This document shows, one piece after another, positions 8,608 to 17,764 of a stretch of DNA of 64,000 bases. The stretch spans positions 124,001 through 188,000 of the forward strand of contig NZ_VIGX01000001.1 of NCBI RefSeq assembly GCF_007858475.1, given 5' to 3'. The number at the start of each line of letters is the position of its first letter. The first letter of the stretch is position 1. The notes beneath the pieces were generated by a model. It was not told the origin of the DNA, ran no database searches, and was given only the letters and a program-made list of their open reading frames with translations. The stretch is from Tsukamurella conjunctivitidis (lineage in GTDB: Bacteria; Actinomycetota; Actinomycetes; Mycobacteriales; Mycobacteriaceae). Made by a program: the position numbers and the translations under genes.

Positions 8608-9564
8608 TCAGGCCGCCGCGCGGCGCCGGAGGGTCCGGCGCAGCCGCAGCACGATCGCGATCTCCGCGGCGAGATACAGGGCCCCGCTGACCAGCGCCAA
8701 GACGTGGTCCGCGGGCGTGTGTCCCCACATCCGGATAGGGGCTGACCAGCCGTAAGTGAGCAGTCCCGCGGTGATCACGGCCAGGCGGTGGCGGTCCGTC
8801 CACTGCGGCGACGGTGCCCACCGGGCGAGGGCGATCACGGCCACGACGATGCCTGCCGTCATCGTCACCAGCGCCGCCGCTGTCGGGAGGCGCACGCCGC
8901 CCAGCAACGCCGCGCCGCAGGCGAGGAAGAGGCCGAGGATGATGCCGGGCGCGGGCGGCCGCGCACCGTCGGGCCTGCGAGGGGGCACGCGGAGGGCGAG
9001 GACGACGAGCGCCACGGCGATGAGGGCGGTCGCGGCGAGCCGTGGCCACGGCGCGACGAAGTGTCCCCACGTGCGGTAGGCCGTCGAGAAGGTGACGACC
9101 GCTCCGACCAGGAGCAGGGCCGTGCACGCGAGGATTCCGCGGCGGCGCAGCAGAGGTCGATGGGGCTCGTCCATGCCGAGCTCGACGATCGCGATCGGCA
9201 GGCAGATGCTGAAGGCGACGTGGATCGCGAGCACGAACACCGTCCACGTCGCGCCGAGGCCGAGCACAGGCAGGAAGCCGTGGTCCAGCAGGTGCGCGTT
9301 CGCGTAGCCGGGGTTGAACAGCGACTGCCCGAGCAGGCCCTCGCCGACCAGCGCCCACGCGAGCGCGAGGAGGGCGATCGTCGGCCAGCCGCGGCCGCGT
9401 CGTCGTGCGACCTCCCGGATCAGGAGCGCGCCCGCGCCGTACCAGGGCGCGAGCACCACGATCAGCGGAAGCAGGACGACCGGGAAGTCGCCCAGGAAGA
9501 ACTCGCCGATGAGCGGGGAGAGGACGTACAGGGCCAGTGCGGGACTCCTGATAATCTTAGTCAC
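8608..9564 (-). CDS. Polytopic membrane protein of unknown function
   Basis: A 318-residue protein with about nine predicted membrane helices, beginning YVLSPLIGEFFLGDFPVVLLPLIVVLAPWYGAGALLIREV. The early EFFLGD and the Arg-rich loop (REVARRRGRGW) resemble uncharacterised actinobacterial and bacillar membrane proteins; I do not recognise a transport or enzyme family. It starts with GTG 9564 and is divergent from a marR gene 50 bases away. The AT-rich intergenic segment carries repeats that probably bind the MarR protein, so the regulator likely controls this gene. An efflux or drug-related role would be a guess from that arrangement only. Confidence 0.7.
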   Translation of the reverse strand: MTKIIRSPALALYVLSPLIGEFFLGDFPVVLLPLIVVLAPWYGAGALLIREVARRRGRGWPTIALLALAWALVGEGLLGQSLFNPGYANAHLLDHGFLPVLGLGATWTVFVLAIHVAFSICLPIAIVELGMDEPHRPLLRRRGILACTALLLVGAVVTFSTAYRTWGHFVAPWPRLAATALIAVALVVLALRVPPRRPDGARPPAPGIILGLFLACGAALLGGVRLPTAAALVTMTAGIVVAVIALARWAPSPQWTDRHRLAVITAGLLTYGWSAPIRMWGHTPADHVLALVSGALYLAAEIAIVLRLRRTLRRRAAA

Positions 9565-9606
9565 TCATATAACTTAGCAACTAAAATGATCATCTGCTGA
9601 GATAAC
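9553..9606. promoter_or_regulatory. Putative MarR operator/divergent promoter
   Basis: A markedly AT-rich stretch between the divergent membrane-protein and marR genes. It holds a direct repeat CTTAGTCACT (9556-9565) and CTTAGCAACT (9573-9582), and a short inverted repeat TTAG-CAA-CTAA. GATAAC at 9601-9606 lies 8 bases before the marR ATG, and no Shine-Dalgarno sequence is present, so marR may be transcribed as a leaderless mRNA. The first repeat overlaps the GTG of the membrane-protein gene. MarR dimers typically bind such AT-rich repeats; binding here is inferred. Confidence 0.5.
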
Positions 9607-9614
9607 ATCGGGCC

Positions 9615-10082
9615 ATGTCGGAACCGACGCAGGGCGAGCTGCTGGGACGCGAGTTCATCACCGCGGTGGTGATGTTCCACGAGGCAGTCGGGCGCTCGAT
9701 GGGGCTGACGGCCGTGGAGCGCAAGACGCTGGACGTCCTCCGGCGCCTGGGCCCCGTCTCGGCGTCGCAGCTGGTCGAGCACACGGGCCTGACCTCCGGC
9801 GCGGTCACCGGCCTCGTCGATCGACTCGTGCGGCGAGGATTCGCGGTGCGTGAACCGGACCCGCAGGATCGTCGGCGGATCGTGGTCACCCTGGCCCCCA
9901 ACCCGGCCCTGGATGCCCACGTCGCCGAGGTCTTCGGTCCCCTCGGCGAGGACATGGCCGCGATGCTCGACGAGCGCTTCACGCCCGAACAACAGCAGGC
10001 GATCGCCGACTTCCAGCGCGCGACCACGGACGTCCTGCGGCGGCACACCGCGCGGGTGTCCGGGATGGGTGAGGCCGGCTGA
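9615..10082 (+). CDS. MarR-family transcriptional regulator
   Basis: A 155-residue winged-helix repressor. The recognition helix region SASQLVEHTGLTSGAVTGLVDRLVRRGF (about residues 53-80) and the wing DPQDRRRIVVTL are canonical MarR. Flanking helices (FITAVVMFHEAVGRSMGL, PEQQQAIADFQRATTDVL) form the dimer interface. It most likely represses its divergent neighbour, the membrane protein at 8608-9564, and itself through the AT-rich spacer. The inducing ligand is unknown. No Shine-Dalgarno precedes ATG 9615. Confidence 0.9.
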   Translation: MSEPTQGELLGREFITAVVMFHEAVGRSMGLTAVERKTLDVLRRLGPVSASQLVEHTGLTSGAVTGLVDRLVRRGFAVREPDPQDRRRIVVTLAPNPALDAHVAEVFGPLGEDMAAMLDERFTPEQQQAIADFQRATTDVLRRHTARVSGMGEAG

Positions 10083-10236
10083 CTGCGCGAATTCCATGGG
10101 GCGTGCAGTGGACCCTGTATATAAGGTGGGGCGAAAGGTGCGGCAGAATGAGCACCGGAGTGACCGCCTACGTCGCAAGTGGCGCGAGGGGTCGAGGTGG
10201 TGACGCAGGTGCCACCGGAGCAGATCAGGAGGGTCG

Positions 10237-13185
10237 ATGGCGGCACGTGGAAAGGCAGCGGCGGGAGACGGCCTGCAGCGTCTGGTGATCGTGGAGTCCC
10301 CGGCCAAGGGCAAGAAGATCGGCGACTTCCTCGGCCCGAACTACACCGTCCGGGCGTCGATGGGCCACATCCGCGACCTTCCGAGCCGCGACAACCCGCT
10401 GCCCGAGGCCGACCAGGGCAAGCCCTGGGCGCGGCTCGGTGTCGACGTCGACCACGAGTTCGAGGCCCACTACGTCACGTCCGCCAGCAAGCGTTCCACC
10501 GTCTCCGAACTGAAGTCCCTGCTCAAGCAGGCCGACGAGCTCTACCTCGCGACAGACGGTGACCGCGAGGGCGAGGCCATCGCGTGGCACCTGCAGGAGG
10601 TGCTCAAGCCGAAGGTCCCCGTCAAGCGGATGGTCTTCCACGAGATCACCCAGCAGGCGATCCTCGCCGCCGCGGACGAGCCGCGTGAGCTCGACATGAA
10701 CCTCGTCGACGCGCAGGAGACCCGCCGCATCCTGGACCGTCTCTACGGCTACGAGGTCAGCCCCGTGCTGTGGCGCAAGGTCAATCAGGGCCTGTCCGCC
10801 GGCCGCGTGCAGTCCGTGGCGACCCGCATCATCGTCGACCGGGAGCGCGAGCGGATCGCCTTCCGCACCGCCGGGTACTGGGACATCGCCGCGCAGCTCG
10901 ACGCCGGCGCCGAGGCGACGCCGCGCACCTTCGGCGCGCGCCTCGTGACCGTCGACGGCGACCGCGTCGCCACCGGCCGCGACTTCGACGCGCAGGGGCA
11001 GCTCAAGAAGCCGGCTGGCATCACCGTGCTCGACGGCGCCCGGGCGAACGCCCTGGTGGAGGGCCTGCAGGGCGCCAGCCTGACGGTGACCTCCGTCGAG
11101 GAGAAGCCCTACACCCGCAAGCCCTACGCGCCGTTCATGACGTCGACGCTGCAGCAGGAGGCGAGCCGTAAGCTGCGGTTCAACACCGACCGCACCATGC
11201 AGATCGCGCAGCGGCTCTACGAGGGCGGCTACATCACGTACATGCGTACCGACTCGACGACGCTCTCGGAGACCGCCATCGCCGCGGCCCGCGAGCAGGC
11301 GCGGCAGCTGTACGGCCCCGAGTTCGTGCACGCCACGCCGCGGCAGTACACCCGCAAGGTCAAGAACGCGCAGGAGGCGCACGAGGCGATCCGCCCCGCG
11401 GGCGAGACCTTCCAGACGCCGGGCGCGCTCGCATCGGTGCTCAACAGCGACGAGTTCCGGCTCTACGAGCTGATCTGGCAGCGGACCGTCGCCTCGCAGA
11501 TGGCCGACGTCAAGGGCACCACGCTGAGCCTGCGGATCGGCGGCGCCGCCTCGACGGGCGAGAGCGTCGAGTTCGCCGCGTCGGGCCGTACCATCACCTT
11601 CCCCGGCTTCCTCTCCGCGTACGTCGAGACCGTCGACGACCAGGCGGGCGGCGAGGCCGACGACGCCGAGTCCCGGCTCCCGCAGCTCACCAAGGGCCAG
11701 GCCATCACCGCGGCCGAGCTCAGCGCGGCCGACCACGTGACCAGCCCGCCCGCGCGGTACACCGAGGCCTCGCTGGTCAAGACCCTCGAAGAGCTGGGCA
11801 TCGGCCGACCGTCGACCTACGCGTCGATCATCAAGACCATCCAGGACCGCGGCTACGTCGTGAAGAAGGGCAACGCCCTCGTGCCGCAGTGGGTGGCCTT
11901 CGCCGTGATCGGCCTGCTCGAGGGCCACTTCGGCGGCCTCGTCGACTACAACTTCACGGCCTCGATGGAGGACGACCTCGACGAGATCGCCGGCGGCCGC
12001 GAGGGCCGGGTCGACTGGCTCACCCGGTTCTACTTCGGCGACGGCGGCCCCGACGGCGACAGTGCGGCCGTCTCCGGTGCCGACGGCCCCGGCCCCGACA
12101 GCCCGGGCCTGAAGAACCTCGTCGCGGCGAACCTCGACGCGATCGACGCCCGCGCGGTCAACTCGATCCCCCTCTACACCGATCCCGACGGCAACGTCGT
12201 CTACGTGCGCGTCGGCCGTTACGGTCCGTACCTGGAGCGCACCGTCACCGGCGAGAAGGGTGAGCCGGAGGTCCAGCGCGCGAACATCCTGGCGTCGATG
12301 ACGCCGGACGAGCTGACCGAGGAGGTCGCGGAGAAGCTGTTCGCGACCCCGCAGGACGGCCGCCCGCTGGGCATCGACCCGGCGACGGGCCACGAGATCG
12401 TCGCCAAGGAGGGCCGTTTCGGCCCCTACGTCACCGAGATCCTGCCGGAGCCCGAGAAGGACCCCGACGCGGAGGACCTGGACGCCGAGGCGGCCAAGCC
12501 GAAGACCCGCAAGAAGAAGGCCGACGCGCCGAAGCCGCGCACCGGTTCGCTGCTCAAGACCATGGACATCGAGACCGTGACCCTCGAGGACGCGCTGCGC
12601 CTGCTGTCGCTGCCGCGCGTCGTGGGGGTCGATCCCGAGTCCAAGGAGGAGATCACCGCCCAGAACGGCCGCTACGGGCCGTACCTGAAGAAGGGCACCG
12701 ACTCGCGCTCGCTGGCCACCGAGGAGCAGATGTTCACGGTGACCCTCGAGGAGGCGCTCAAGCTGTACGCGGAGCCGAAGCGACGGGGCCGCGGCGCCGC
12801 GGCCGCGCCGCCGCTGCGCGAGCTGGGCAACGATCCGGTGTCCGGCGCCGCGATGGTCATCAAGGACGGCCGGTTCGGTCCCTACGTCACCGACGGCGAG
12901 ACCAACGCCTCGCTGCGCAAGGGCGACGAGGTCGCGACGATCACCGACGAGCGCGCCTCCGAGCTGCTCGCGGATCGTCGCGCGCGGGGCCCGGTGAAGA
13001 AGAAGGCCACCAAGAAGGCGGCGGCGAAGAAGGCGCCCGCGAAGAAGGCGGCGGCCAAGAAGGCACCCGCCAAGAAGGCCGCGGCGAAGAAGACGGCGGC
13101 CAAGAAGACGGTCGCGAAGAAGACCACCGCCGCGAAGAAGGCACCCGCGAAGGCCGCGGAGGCCCCCGCGGACGAGACCGTCTGA
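10237..13185 (+). CDS. topA: DNA topoisomerase I
   Basis: A 982-residue type IA topoisomerase that relaxes negative supercoils. The N-terminal Toprim domain has the conserved Glu20 (VIVESPAKGKKI) and DGDRE at 107-111. The catalytic tyrosine is Tyr335 in YITYMRTDSTTLS. After the core come C-terminal Topo_C repeats marked by GRYGPYL, GRFGPYV, GRYGPYL and GRFGPYV. Zinc-finger cysteines are absent. A Lys/Ala-rich tail of about 55 residues follows, exactly the mycobacterial TopA plan. The tail probably gives processivity and RNA polymerase or DNA contact. ATG 10237 follows a clear AGGAGG ribosome binding site. A TATATAAGG element lies at 10117-10125 in the upstream spacer. Position before the convergent adenylate cyclase matches mycobacterial Rv3646c-Rv3645. 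Confidence 0.97.
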   Translation: MAARGKAAAGDGLQRLVIVESPAKGKKIGDFLGPNYTVRASMGHIRDLPSRDNPLPEADQGKPWARLGVDVDHEFEAHYVTSASKRSTVSELKSLLKQADELYLATDGDREGEAIAWHLQEVLKPKVPVKRMVFHEITQQAILAAADEPRELDMNLVDAQETRRILDRLYGYEVSPVLWRKVNQGLSAGRVQSVATRIIVDRERERIAFRTAGYWDIAAQLDAGAEATPRTFGARLVTVDGDRVATGRDFDAQGQLKKPAGITVLDGARANALVEGLQGASLTVTSVEEKPYTRKPYAPFMTSTLQQEASRKLRFNTDRTMQIAQRLYEGGYITYMRTDSTTLSETAIAAAREQARQLYGPEFVHATPRQYTRKVKNAQEAHEAIRPAGETFQTPGALASVLNSDEFRLYELIWQRTVASQMADVKGTTLSLRIGGAASTGESVEFAASGRTITFPGFLSAYVETVDDQAGGEADDAESRLPQLTKGQAITAAELSAADHVTSPPARYTEASLVKTLEELGIGRPSTYASIIKTIQDRGYVVKKGNALVPQWVAFAVIGLLEGHFGGLVDYNFTASMEDDLDEIAGGREGRVDWLTRFYFGDGGPDGDSAAVSGADGPGPDSPGLKNLVAANLDAIDARAVNSIPLYTDPDGNVVYVRVGRYGPYLERTVTGEKGEPEVQRANILASMTPDELTEEVAEKLFATPQDGRPLGIDPATGHEIVAKEGRFGPYVTEILPEPEKDPDAEDLDAEAAKPKTRKKKADAPKPRTGSLLKTMDIETVTLEDALRLLSLPRVVGVDPESKEEITAQNGRYGPYLKKGTDSRSLATEEQMFTVTLEEALKLYAEPKRRGRGAAAAPPLRELGNDPVSGAAMVIKDGRFGPYVTDGETNASLRKGDEVATITDERASELLADRRARGPVKKKATKKAAAKKAPAKKAAAKKAPAKKAAAKKTAAKKTVAKKTTAAKKAPAKAAEAPADETV
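12997..13155 (+). repeat. Degenerate tandem repeat encoding the Lys/Ala tail of TopA
   Basis: Imperfect tandem units around AAGAAGGCG-like codons encode repeated KKAxAKKA blocks. This in-frame low-complexity repeat is prone to length variation. It is part of the topA coding sequence and explains the otherwise odd repetitive DNA here. Confidence 0.8.
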
Positions 13186-14715
13186 TCAGTCGTCGACAGG
13201 GCGCGCCAGCCGCGTGAGCTGGCCGCGCCCGCGGAGTTCGATCGCCTCGCCGAGCACCCACAGGGCCTGCTCGGCGGGCGTCGCGGCCTCGACGGCCCGC
13301 CCGGCCGCCAGCAACGACGAGGGCTCCGACTTCGCGATCTCGGTGATCCGCGCCGCCTCGTTCACCGGGTCGCCGATCACGGTGTACTCGAAGCGGGCCT
13401 TCGCGCCGATGTGCCCGGCCACCACCTGGCCGGCGGAGACGCCGATGCCGAAGCCGGTCCCGCCGAGCACGTCGCCGAGCTGGATCCGCATCTCCCGCGC
13501 CGCGGCCAGCGCGGCCCCCGCAGCGTCCGGATGGGGGAGCGGGGCGCCGAAGATCGCCAGCGCCGCGTCGCCCTGGAACTTGTTGACGAAGCCGCCGTGC
13601 AGGTCGACGAGGTCGACGACCACCTTGAAGAAGTCGTTGAGCAGGTCCACGACCGCCGCCGGCTCCTCCGTGACCGCGATCTTCGTCGACCCCACCAGGT
13701 CGACGAAGAGCACGCTGACCTCGTTGATCTCGCCACCCAGATGGGTGCCGTGCTCGAGTGCCTGGCGAGCGACGTCCTGGCCGACGTACCGGCCGAACAT
13801 GTCGCGCATCCGCTGCCGCTCGGCCAGGTCGTGCACCATGTCGTTGAAGCCGGCCTGCAGCAGGCCCAACTCGCTGGAGTCGTAGATCTTCACCGAGGCG
13901 GTGAAGTCGCCGTCGCGCACCTTGCGCTGCGCGCGGAACAGGTCGCGGATCGGGTCGCCGATGGACTTCGCGGCCCGGACGGTGCCGAGGAGGCCCGCGG
14001 CGAGCGCGACCACCGACAGGAGCAGCACCGGGTTGACCAGCGTCGGGGCGTCCGGGTCGATGACGCCCGACTCCTGTGAGAGCACGACCATGATGATGCC
14101 GACGATCGGCGTGGCCGTGCCGAGCACCCAGCTCAGCAGGATGCGGGTGGTCACCGACAGGCCGGCGGAGCCCTGCGGCTCCTGCGCCAGCGCCGCGACG
14201 GTGATGGGCCGCAGCACCCGCTCCGTCTGCATGTAGCTCAGGGCGCACGTCGTGATGGCGCCCAGCAGCACCGTCAGGGCGACGATCACCCGGATGCCGC
14301 GCGGCGAGTTGTAGTTGATGACCACGAAGATGCCGCCGCCGATGAACCAGAAGATGGCCTGCATGAGCGCCATGCGCAGGGGCAGGGCGAGGGCCCGCCG
14401 GGAGATCGCGGGGTCGTACGGGGCGCTCCGGCGGTGCCAGCGCAGCACGGGCAGCACGAGCCGCAGCCCGATCAGCATGCCGAGCACGCTCGCGGCCACG
14501 AGGTAGGTGATGAAGACGAGCAGGTTGACGCCGCTGATCTCCTGGAGCTGCACCGACTGCTGCACGGGCAGCGCGAACCGCAGGAAACCGAAGACGAAGA
14601 CCGCGCCCAGGATGTTCGACCGCAGGATGTCCAGCGCGAAGATCGGCCAGGGGGTCTTGGCGAGCCACCGCGCCAGTCGCAGTGCGCGACTGAGTCTGCT
14701 CTTCGGTGCTGCCAC
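13186..14715 (-). CDS. Membrane class III adenylate cyclase with HAMP domain (Rv3645-like)
   Basis: A 509-residue protein making cyclic AMP from ATP. The N-terminal half has about six membrane helices (residues 35-245), then a HAMP linker (about 245-300) and a C-terminal cyclase domain (330-505). Catalytic residues are all present: metal-binding Asp339 (LFVDLVGST) and Asp383 (FQGDAALAIFG), substrate-specifying Lys379 and Asp449 (the Lys/Asp pair means ATP), and transition-state Asn452 and Arg456 (GDPVNEAARI). It therefore looks fully active, working as a homodimer on the cytoplasmic face. M. tuberculosis Rv3645 has the same layout and the same place beside topA. The stop codon abuts the topA stop with no spacer. 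Confidence 0.93.
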   Translation of the reverse strand: MAAPKSRLSRALRLARWLAKTPWPIFALDILRSNILGAVFVFGFLRFALPVQQSVQLQEISGVNLLVFITYLVAASVLGMLIGLRLVLPVLRWHRRSAPYDPAISRRALALPLRMALMQAIFWFIGGGIFVVINYNSPRGIRVIVALTVLLGAITTCALSYMQTERVLRPITVAALAQEPQGSAGLSVTTRILLSWVLGTATPIVGIIMVVLSQESGVIDPDAPTLVNPVLLLSVVALAAGLLGTVRAAKSIGDPIRDLFRAQRKVRDGDFTASVKIYDSSELGLLQAGFNDMVHDLAERQRMRDMFGRYVGQDVARQALEHGTHLGGEINEVSVLFVDLVGSTKIAVTEEPAAVVDLLNDFFKVVVDLVDLHGGFVNKFQGDAALAIFGAPLPHPDAAGAALAAAREMRIQLGDVLGGTGFGIGVSAGQVVAGHIGAKARFEYTVIGDPVNEAARITEIAKSEPSSLLAAGRAVEAATPAEQALWVLGEAIELRGRGQLTRLARPVDD

Positions 14716-14761
14716 CGCTCCAACTTAGCCTGCGCTCGCCGTCGGACGGGAGGGCTAGGGT

Positions 14762-15988
14762 GTGGGGGTGAGCTCAGTGTTCGATCGCCTGGTGGGGCAG
14801 GAAGCGGTGGTGGTGGGCCTGCGGGCGGCCGCGGACGCCGCACGGGAGGTCGTCGCGAGCGGGGGCACCGTCGCCGACCTGGCGGGTTCGTCCATGACGC
14901 ACGCCTGGCTGTTCACGGGCCCGCCCGGCTCGGGTCGGTCGGTCGCGGCCCGCGCGCTGGCCGCGGCCCTGCAGTGCGACGATCCCGGCGAGCCCGGTTG
15001 CGGCCGCTGCCGCGCCTGCACGACGGTGCTCGCCGGCACCCATGCCGATGTGCGGTCCATCGCGCCCGACGGCCTGTCCATCGCCGTCAAGCAGATGCGT
15101 GAGGTCGTGGCCGATGCGTCGCGGCGGCCGTCCGTCGGGCACTGGCAGATCGTGCTCATCGAGGACGCCGACCGGCTCACCGAGCAGGCCGGCAACGCCC
15201 TGTTGAAGATGGTCGAGGAGCCGCCGGCGCAGACCATCGTGCTGCTGTGCGCGCCGACCGTCGACCCGGAGGACATCTCCGTCACGCTGAAGTCCCGGTG
15301 TCGCCACGTGCCGCTCGTCACACCGTCGGCGCCCGCGATCGCGGCGGTGCTCGAAAAGGACGGCATCGACGCGGAACGCGCGGCGTGGGCGGCCGGCGTC
15401 TCGGGCGGGCACGTCGGGCGGGCCAAGCGCCTCGCCACCGACCCGGAGGCGCAGAAGCAGCGCAAGCAGGCGCTGGGCCTGGCGCGGGCGGCCACGTCCG
15501 AGGGCGTGTACGGCGTCGTCGAGCAGCTGCTGCGCGACGCGGAGAGCGCGGCCAAGGAGCTGAACGCCGATCTCAACGAGCGGGAGACCGAGGACCTCAA
15601 GACGGCGCTCGGGGCCGGCGGCGTCGGCCGCGGCACCGCGGGCGTCATGCGCGGCTCCGCCGGGCAGCTCAAGGATCTGGAGAAGCGGCAGAAGGCCCGC
15701 GGCACCCGCGCGGTGCGCGACGCCCTCGACCGCGCCCTCATCGACCTCGCGGCGCTCTTCCGTGACGCGCTGGTGCAGGGTACGGGCGCGCAGGTGATAC
15801 TGATGCATCCCGACGAGGCCGAGCAGACCCGCCGGCTCGCCGGCTTCGCCCGCCCCGAGGGGCTGCTGCGCTGTGTCGAGTCCGTGTTGGAGTGCCGCGA
15901 GGCGATCGATCTCAACGTCAAACCCGTCGTCGCGCTCGATGCGATGGCCGCCGGCGTCTCGTCCGCGCTGCGGGACCACCGCCGCTAG
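14762..15988 (+). CDS. holB: DNA polymerase III delta-prime subunit
   Basis: A 408-residue clamp-loader subunit of the AAA+ type. P-loop GPPGSGRS at 53-60, four zinc-binding cysteines (Cys72, 80, 83, 86 in CDDPGEPGCGRCRAC), then VLIEDADRLTEQAGNALLKMVEEPP and the sensor-1/SRC motif LKSRCRHVPL. It loads the sliding clamp together with the gamma/tau and delta subunits. GTG 14762 is favoured because GGGAGG lies 8 bases upstream. GTG 14768 would give an N-terminus VSSVFDRLVGQ more like the mycobacterial protein, so the start is uncertain by two codons. It corresponds to M. tuberculosis Rv3644c next to the Rv3645-type cyclase, from which it is divergent here. Confidence 0.95.
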   Translation: MGVSSVFDRLVGQEAVVVGLRAAADAAREVVASGGTVADLAGSSMTHAWLFTGPPGSGRSVAARALAAALQCDDPGEPGCGRCRACTTVLAGTHADVRSIAPDGLSIAVKQMREVVADASRRPSVGHWQIVLIEDADRLTEQAGNALLKMVEEPPAQTIVLLCAPTVDPEDISVTLKSRCRHVPLVTPSAPAIAAVLEKDGIDAERAAWAAGVSGGHVGRAKRLATDPEAQKQRKQALGLARAATSEGVYGVVEQLLRDAESAAKELNADLNERETEDLKTALGAGGVGRGTAGVMRGSAGQLKDLEKRQKARGTRAVRDALDRALIDLAALFRDALVQGTGAQVILMHPDEAEQTRRLAGFARPEGLLRCVESVLECREAIDLNVKPVVALDAMAAGVSSALRDHRR

Positions 15989-16000
15989 CGCGGACCGAGC

Positions 16001-16044
16001 AACGCTGCCGATATCCACCAACGCGACCGGGAGTCGGCAGCGTT
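16001..16044. terminator. Inverted repeat between convergent holB and kinase genes
   Basis: AACGCTGCCGA (16001-16011) pairs perfectly with TCGGCAGCGTT (16034-16044), loop 22 bases. A third copy of TCGGCAGCGTTCG follows at 16053-16065, reaching the last base before the kinase stop codon. It is likely a bidirectional terminator in the 77-base gap; the third arm permits alternative pairings. Confidence 0.65.
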
Positions 16045-16065
16045 CGCGGGTTTCGGCAGCGTTCG

Positions 16066-17682
16066 TCAGTTCCCGCGGAGCTGCACCTGCGCGATGGTGG
16101 TCTGCCACTTGCCGGAGGTCTGCGACAGCCCGGTGATCCAGATCAGGACGTACCGCGTTTTCGCTGCATTGCTCGCGGTGAAGTCGGTGTCGCCGCTGCT
16201 CAGCTCGCCGTCCCACACCGTCGAGGTCTGATCCAGCGAGCTCACCGAGCCCGACGACGACGTGCGCACTTCCACCGTCGAACCCGCGCTGGGTGAGGAG
16301 ATGGTGCCGGACGTGATCGAGGCCTCGCGGTCCAGGGTGATGAGGAAGCCCACCCCGGACTTGAGCCCGCCGAACTTGGGGCCGCTGAAGTACTGGTCGG
16401 TACGCCACGGGGGTGAATCACCGGTCAGCACGTTGTTGAGGTTCGGCGACGAGTCGCTGGTGCCCTGGAAGTTCACGAGCTTGACCGAGGAAGCGGTCAC
16501 CGTCGAGCCGCCCCCGGAGGATCCGCCGATCGACGGCTTGACCAGGTAGAACACCCCCGCGGCGAGCGCGACGATCACGACGGCGGCGAGCGCCGCCACC
16601 GCGCGTCCCCACCTGCGGGGCTTCTCCGGCGCGGGCGCGACCGGCGCCTCCTGCCGGGCCGAGGCCGGGAGGTGTTCCGCGCGCGTGGGCGCGGGCTGCG
16701 CCGCGGTGTGCGGGCCGGGGTACTCGCCGGTCGGGACGTACTGCCCCGTCGGCGGCCCCGGGTAGGGCGCGGTGCCGGGGCCGGCGTGGGCGCCCGTGTG
16801 CTCGCCGGTGTAGGCGGGAACGGGCTGGGGTGCGGTGCCGGCGGGCAGCGATGACGGTGCCTCGCCGCGCAGCCCCGAGACGAACTCGGCGCAGCTCGCG
16901 TACCGGTCCTCGGGGCGCTTGGCGAGGGCCTTGCGGAAGACCGCGTCGAGGTGGCCCGGCAGCGACGGATTGCGGGAGGTGATCCGCGGCGCGGGCTGGT
17001 TCAGGTGCGCCGAGATGACGGCGGCGGGCGAATCGCCCGGGAAGGGCGGCTCGCCGGTGAGCAGCTCGAAGACGGTGCAGCCGAGCGAGTACAGATCGGC
17101 CCGGTTGTCGAGGATCTTGTTGTCGAAGGCCTCGGGCGACATGTACGCCATGGTTCCGACGGTGATCCCCGTCGACGTGACGCCGACGGCCTCGCCCGCG
17201 GCTTTGGCGATACCGAAGTCGGCGAGCTTGACCTGCGGCGCACCGTCGGAGTCGAAGGCGACGAGGATGTTGGCGGGCTTGACGTCGCGGTGCGTGATCC
17301 GCGCCCGCCGGTAGGCGTAGTCGAGGGCGGCACCGGCACCGTCGGCGATCTCGATCGCGAGCGGCAGCGGCATCGGCCCGCGCTGGGCGAGCATCTGCGA
17401 GGTGTCCGGCCCGGCGACGTACTCCATCGTGATCCACAACCGGCCGTCGACTTCGCCGCGGTCGTACAGGTGGATGATGTTGCGGTGGTTGAGCTGCGCG
17501 AGCACGTAGGCCTCGCGGTCGAAGCGCGCCTTGTACTGCGGGTTGCTGCTCACGGACGTGTGCAGCAGCTTGAGCGCGTCCTGCCGCGGCAGGCGCGGAT
17601 GCTGGACGAGATACACCTCACCCATCCCGCCGCCGCCGAGCTTGCGGACCACCCGGTAGCCCGCGATCTGCTGCTCGTTCAT
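16066..17682 (-). CDS. Membrane Ser/Thr protein kinase with extracellular discoidin-like domain
   Basis: A 538-residue Hanks-type kinase starting at ATG 17682 (MNEQQIAGYRVVRKLGGGGMGEVYLV) behind GAGGGA. Kinase domain about residues 8-270 with ATP-binding Lys38, catalytic HRDVKPANIL (131-140) and DFGIAK (155-160), all intact. A Pro/Ala/Gly-rich linker follows, then one membrane helix near 370-392 (AVAALAAVVIVALAAGVFYLV) and an extracellular domain of about 140 residues (NFQGTSDSSPNLNNVL... ending TTIAQVQLRGN). That domain resembles the discoidin/F5-8C-like module found on actinobacterial kinases and the MviN C-terminus. It probably senses a cell-envelope ligand and signals inward. The longer frame from 17718 is less likely because it lacks a ribosome binding site. 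Confidence 0.9.
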   Translation of the reverse strand: MNEQQIAGYRVVRKLGGGGMGEVYLVQHPRLPRQDALKLLHTSVSSNPQYKARFDREAYVLAQLNHRNIIHLYDRGEVDGRLWITMEYVAGPDTSQMLAQRGPMPLPLAIEIADGAGAALDYAYRRARITHRDVKPANILVAFDSDGAPQVKLADFGIAKAAGEAVGVTSTGITVGTMAYMSPEAFDNKILDNRADLYSLGCTVFELLTGEPPFPGDSPAAVISAHLNQPAPRITSRNPSLPGHLDAVFRKALAKRPEDRYASCAEFVSGLRGEAPSSLPAGTAPQPVPAYTGEHTGAHAGPGTAPYPGPPTGQYVPTGEYPGPHTAAQPAPTRAEHLPASARQEAPVAPAPEKPRRWGRAVAALAAVVIVALAAGVFYLVKPSIGGSSGGGSTVTASSVKLVNFQGTSDSSPNLNNVLTGDSPPWRTDQYFSGPKFGGLKSGVGFLITLDREASITSGTISSPSAGSTVEVRTSSSGSVSSLDQTSTVWDGELSSGDTDFTASNAAKTRYVLIWITGLSQTSGKWQTTIAQVQLRGN

Positions 17683-17764
17683 CCGCTCCCTCGAAACGCG
17701 CCCGCCCGTCGACCGCACCGAGTCAACGGTAGCGGTAGACAGGCGGAAACGTGATCGCCGCAGG

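Noticed and set aside
10103-10288. Small frame before topA (61 codons)
   Set aside because: It overlaps the topA ribosome binding site and start, has no ribosome binding site of its own, and is Arg/Gly-rich.
10225-12393. Long open frame (722 codons) opposite topA
   Set aside because: It is antisense to a clear topA gene; such long mirror frames are expected at 70% GC with strong third-position bias, and the protein is low-complexity Arg/Gly/Val without a domain.
12997-13155. Repeat array resembling a CRISPR or minisatellite
   Set aside because: Units are codon-level Lys/Ala repeats in frame with topA, with no spacers.
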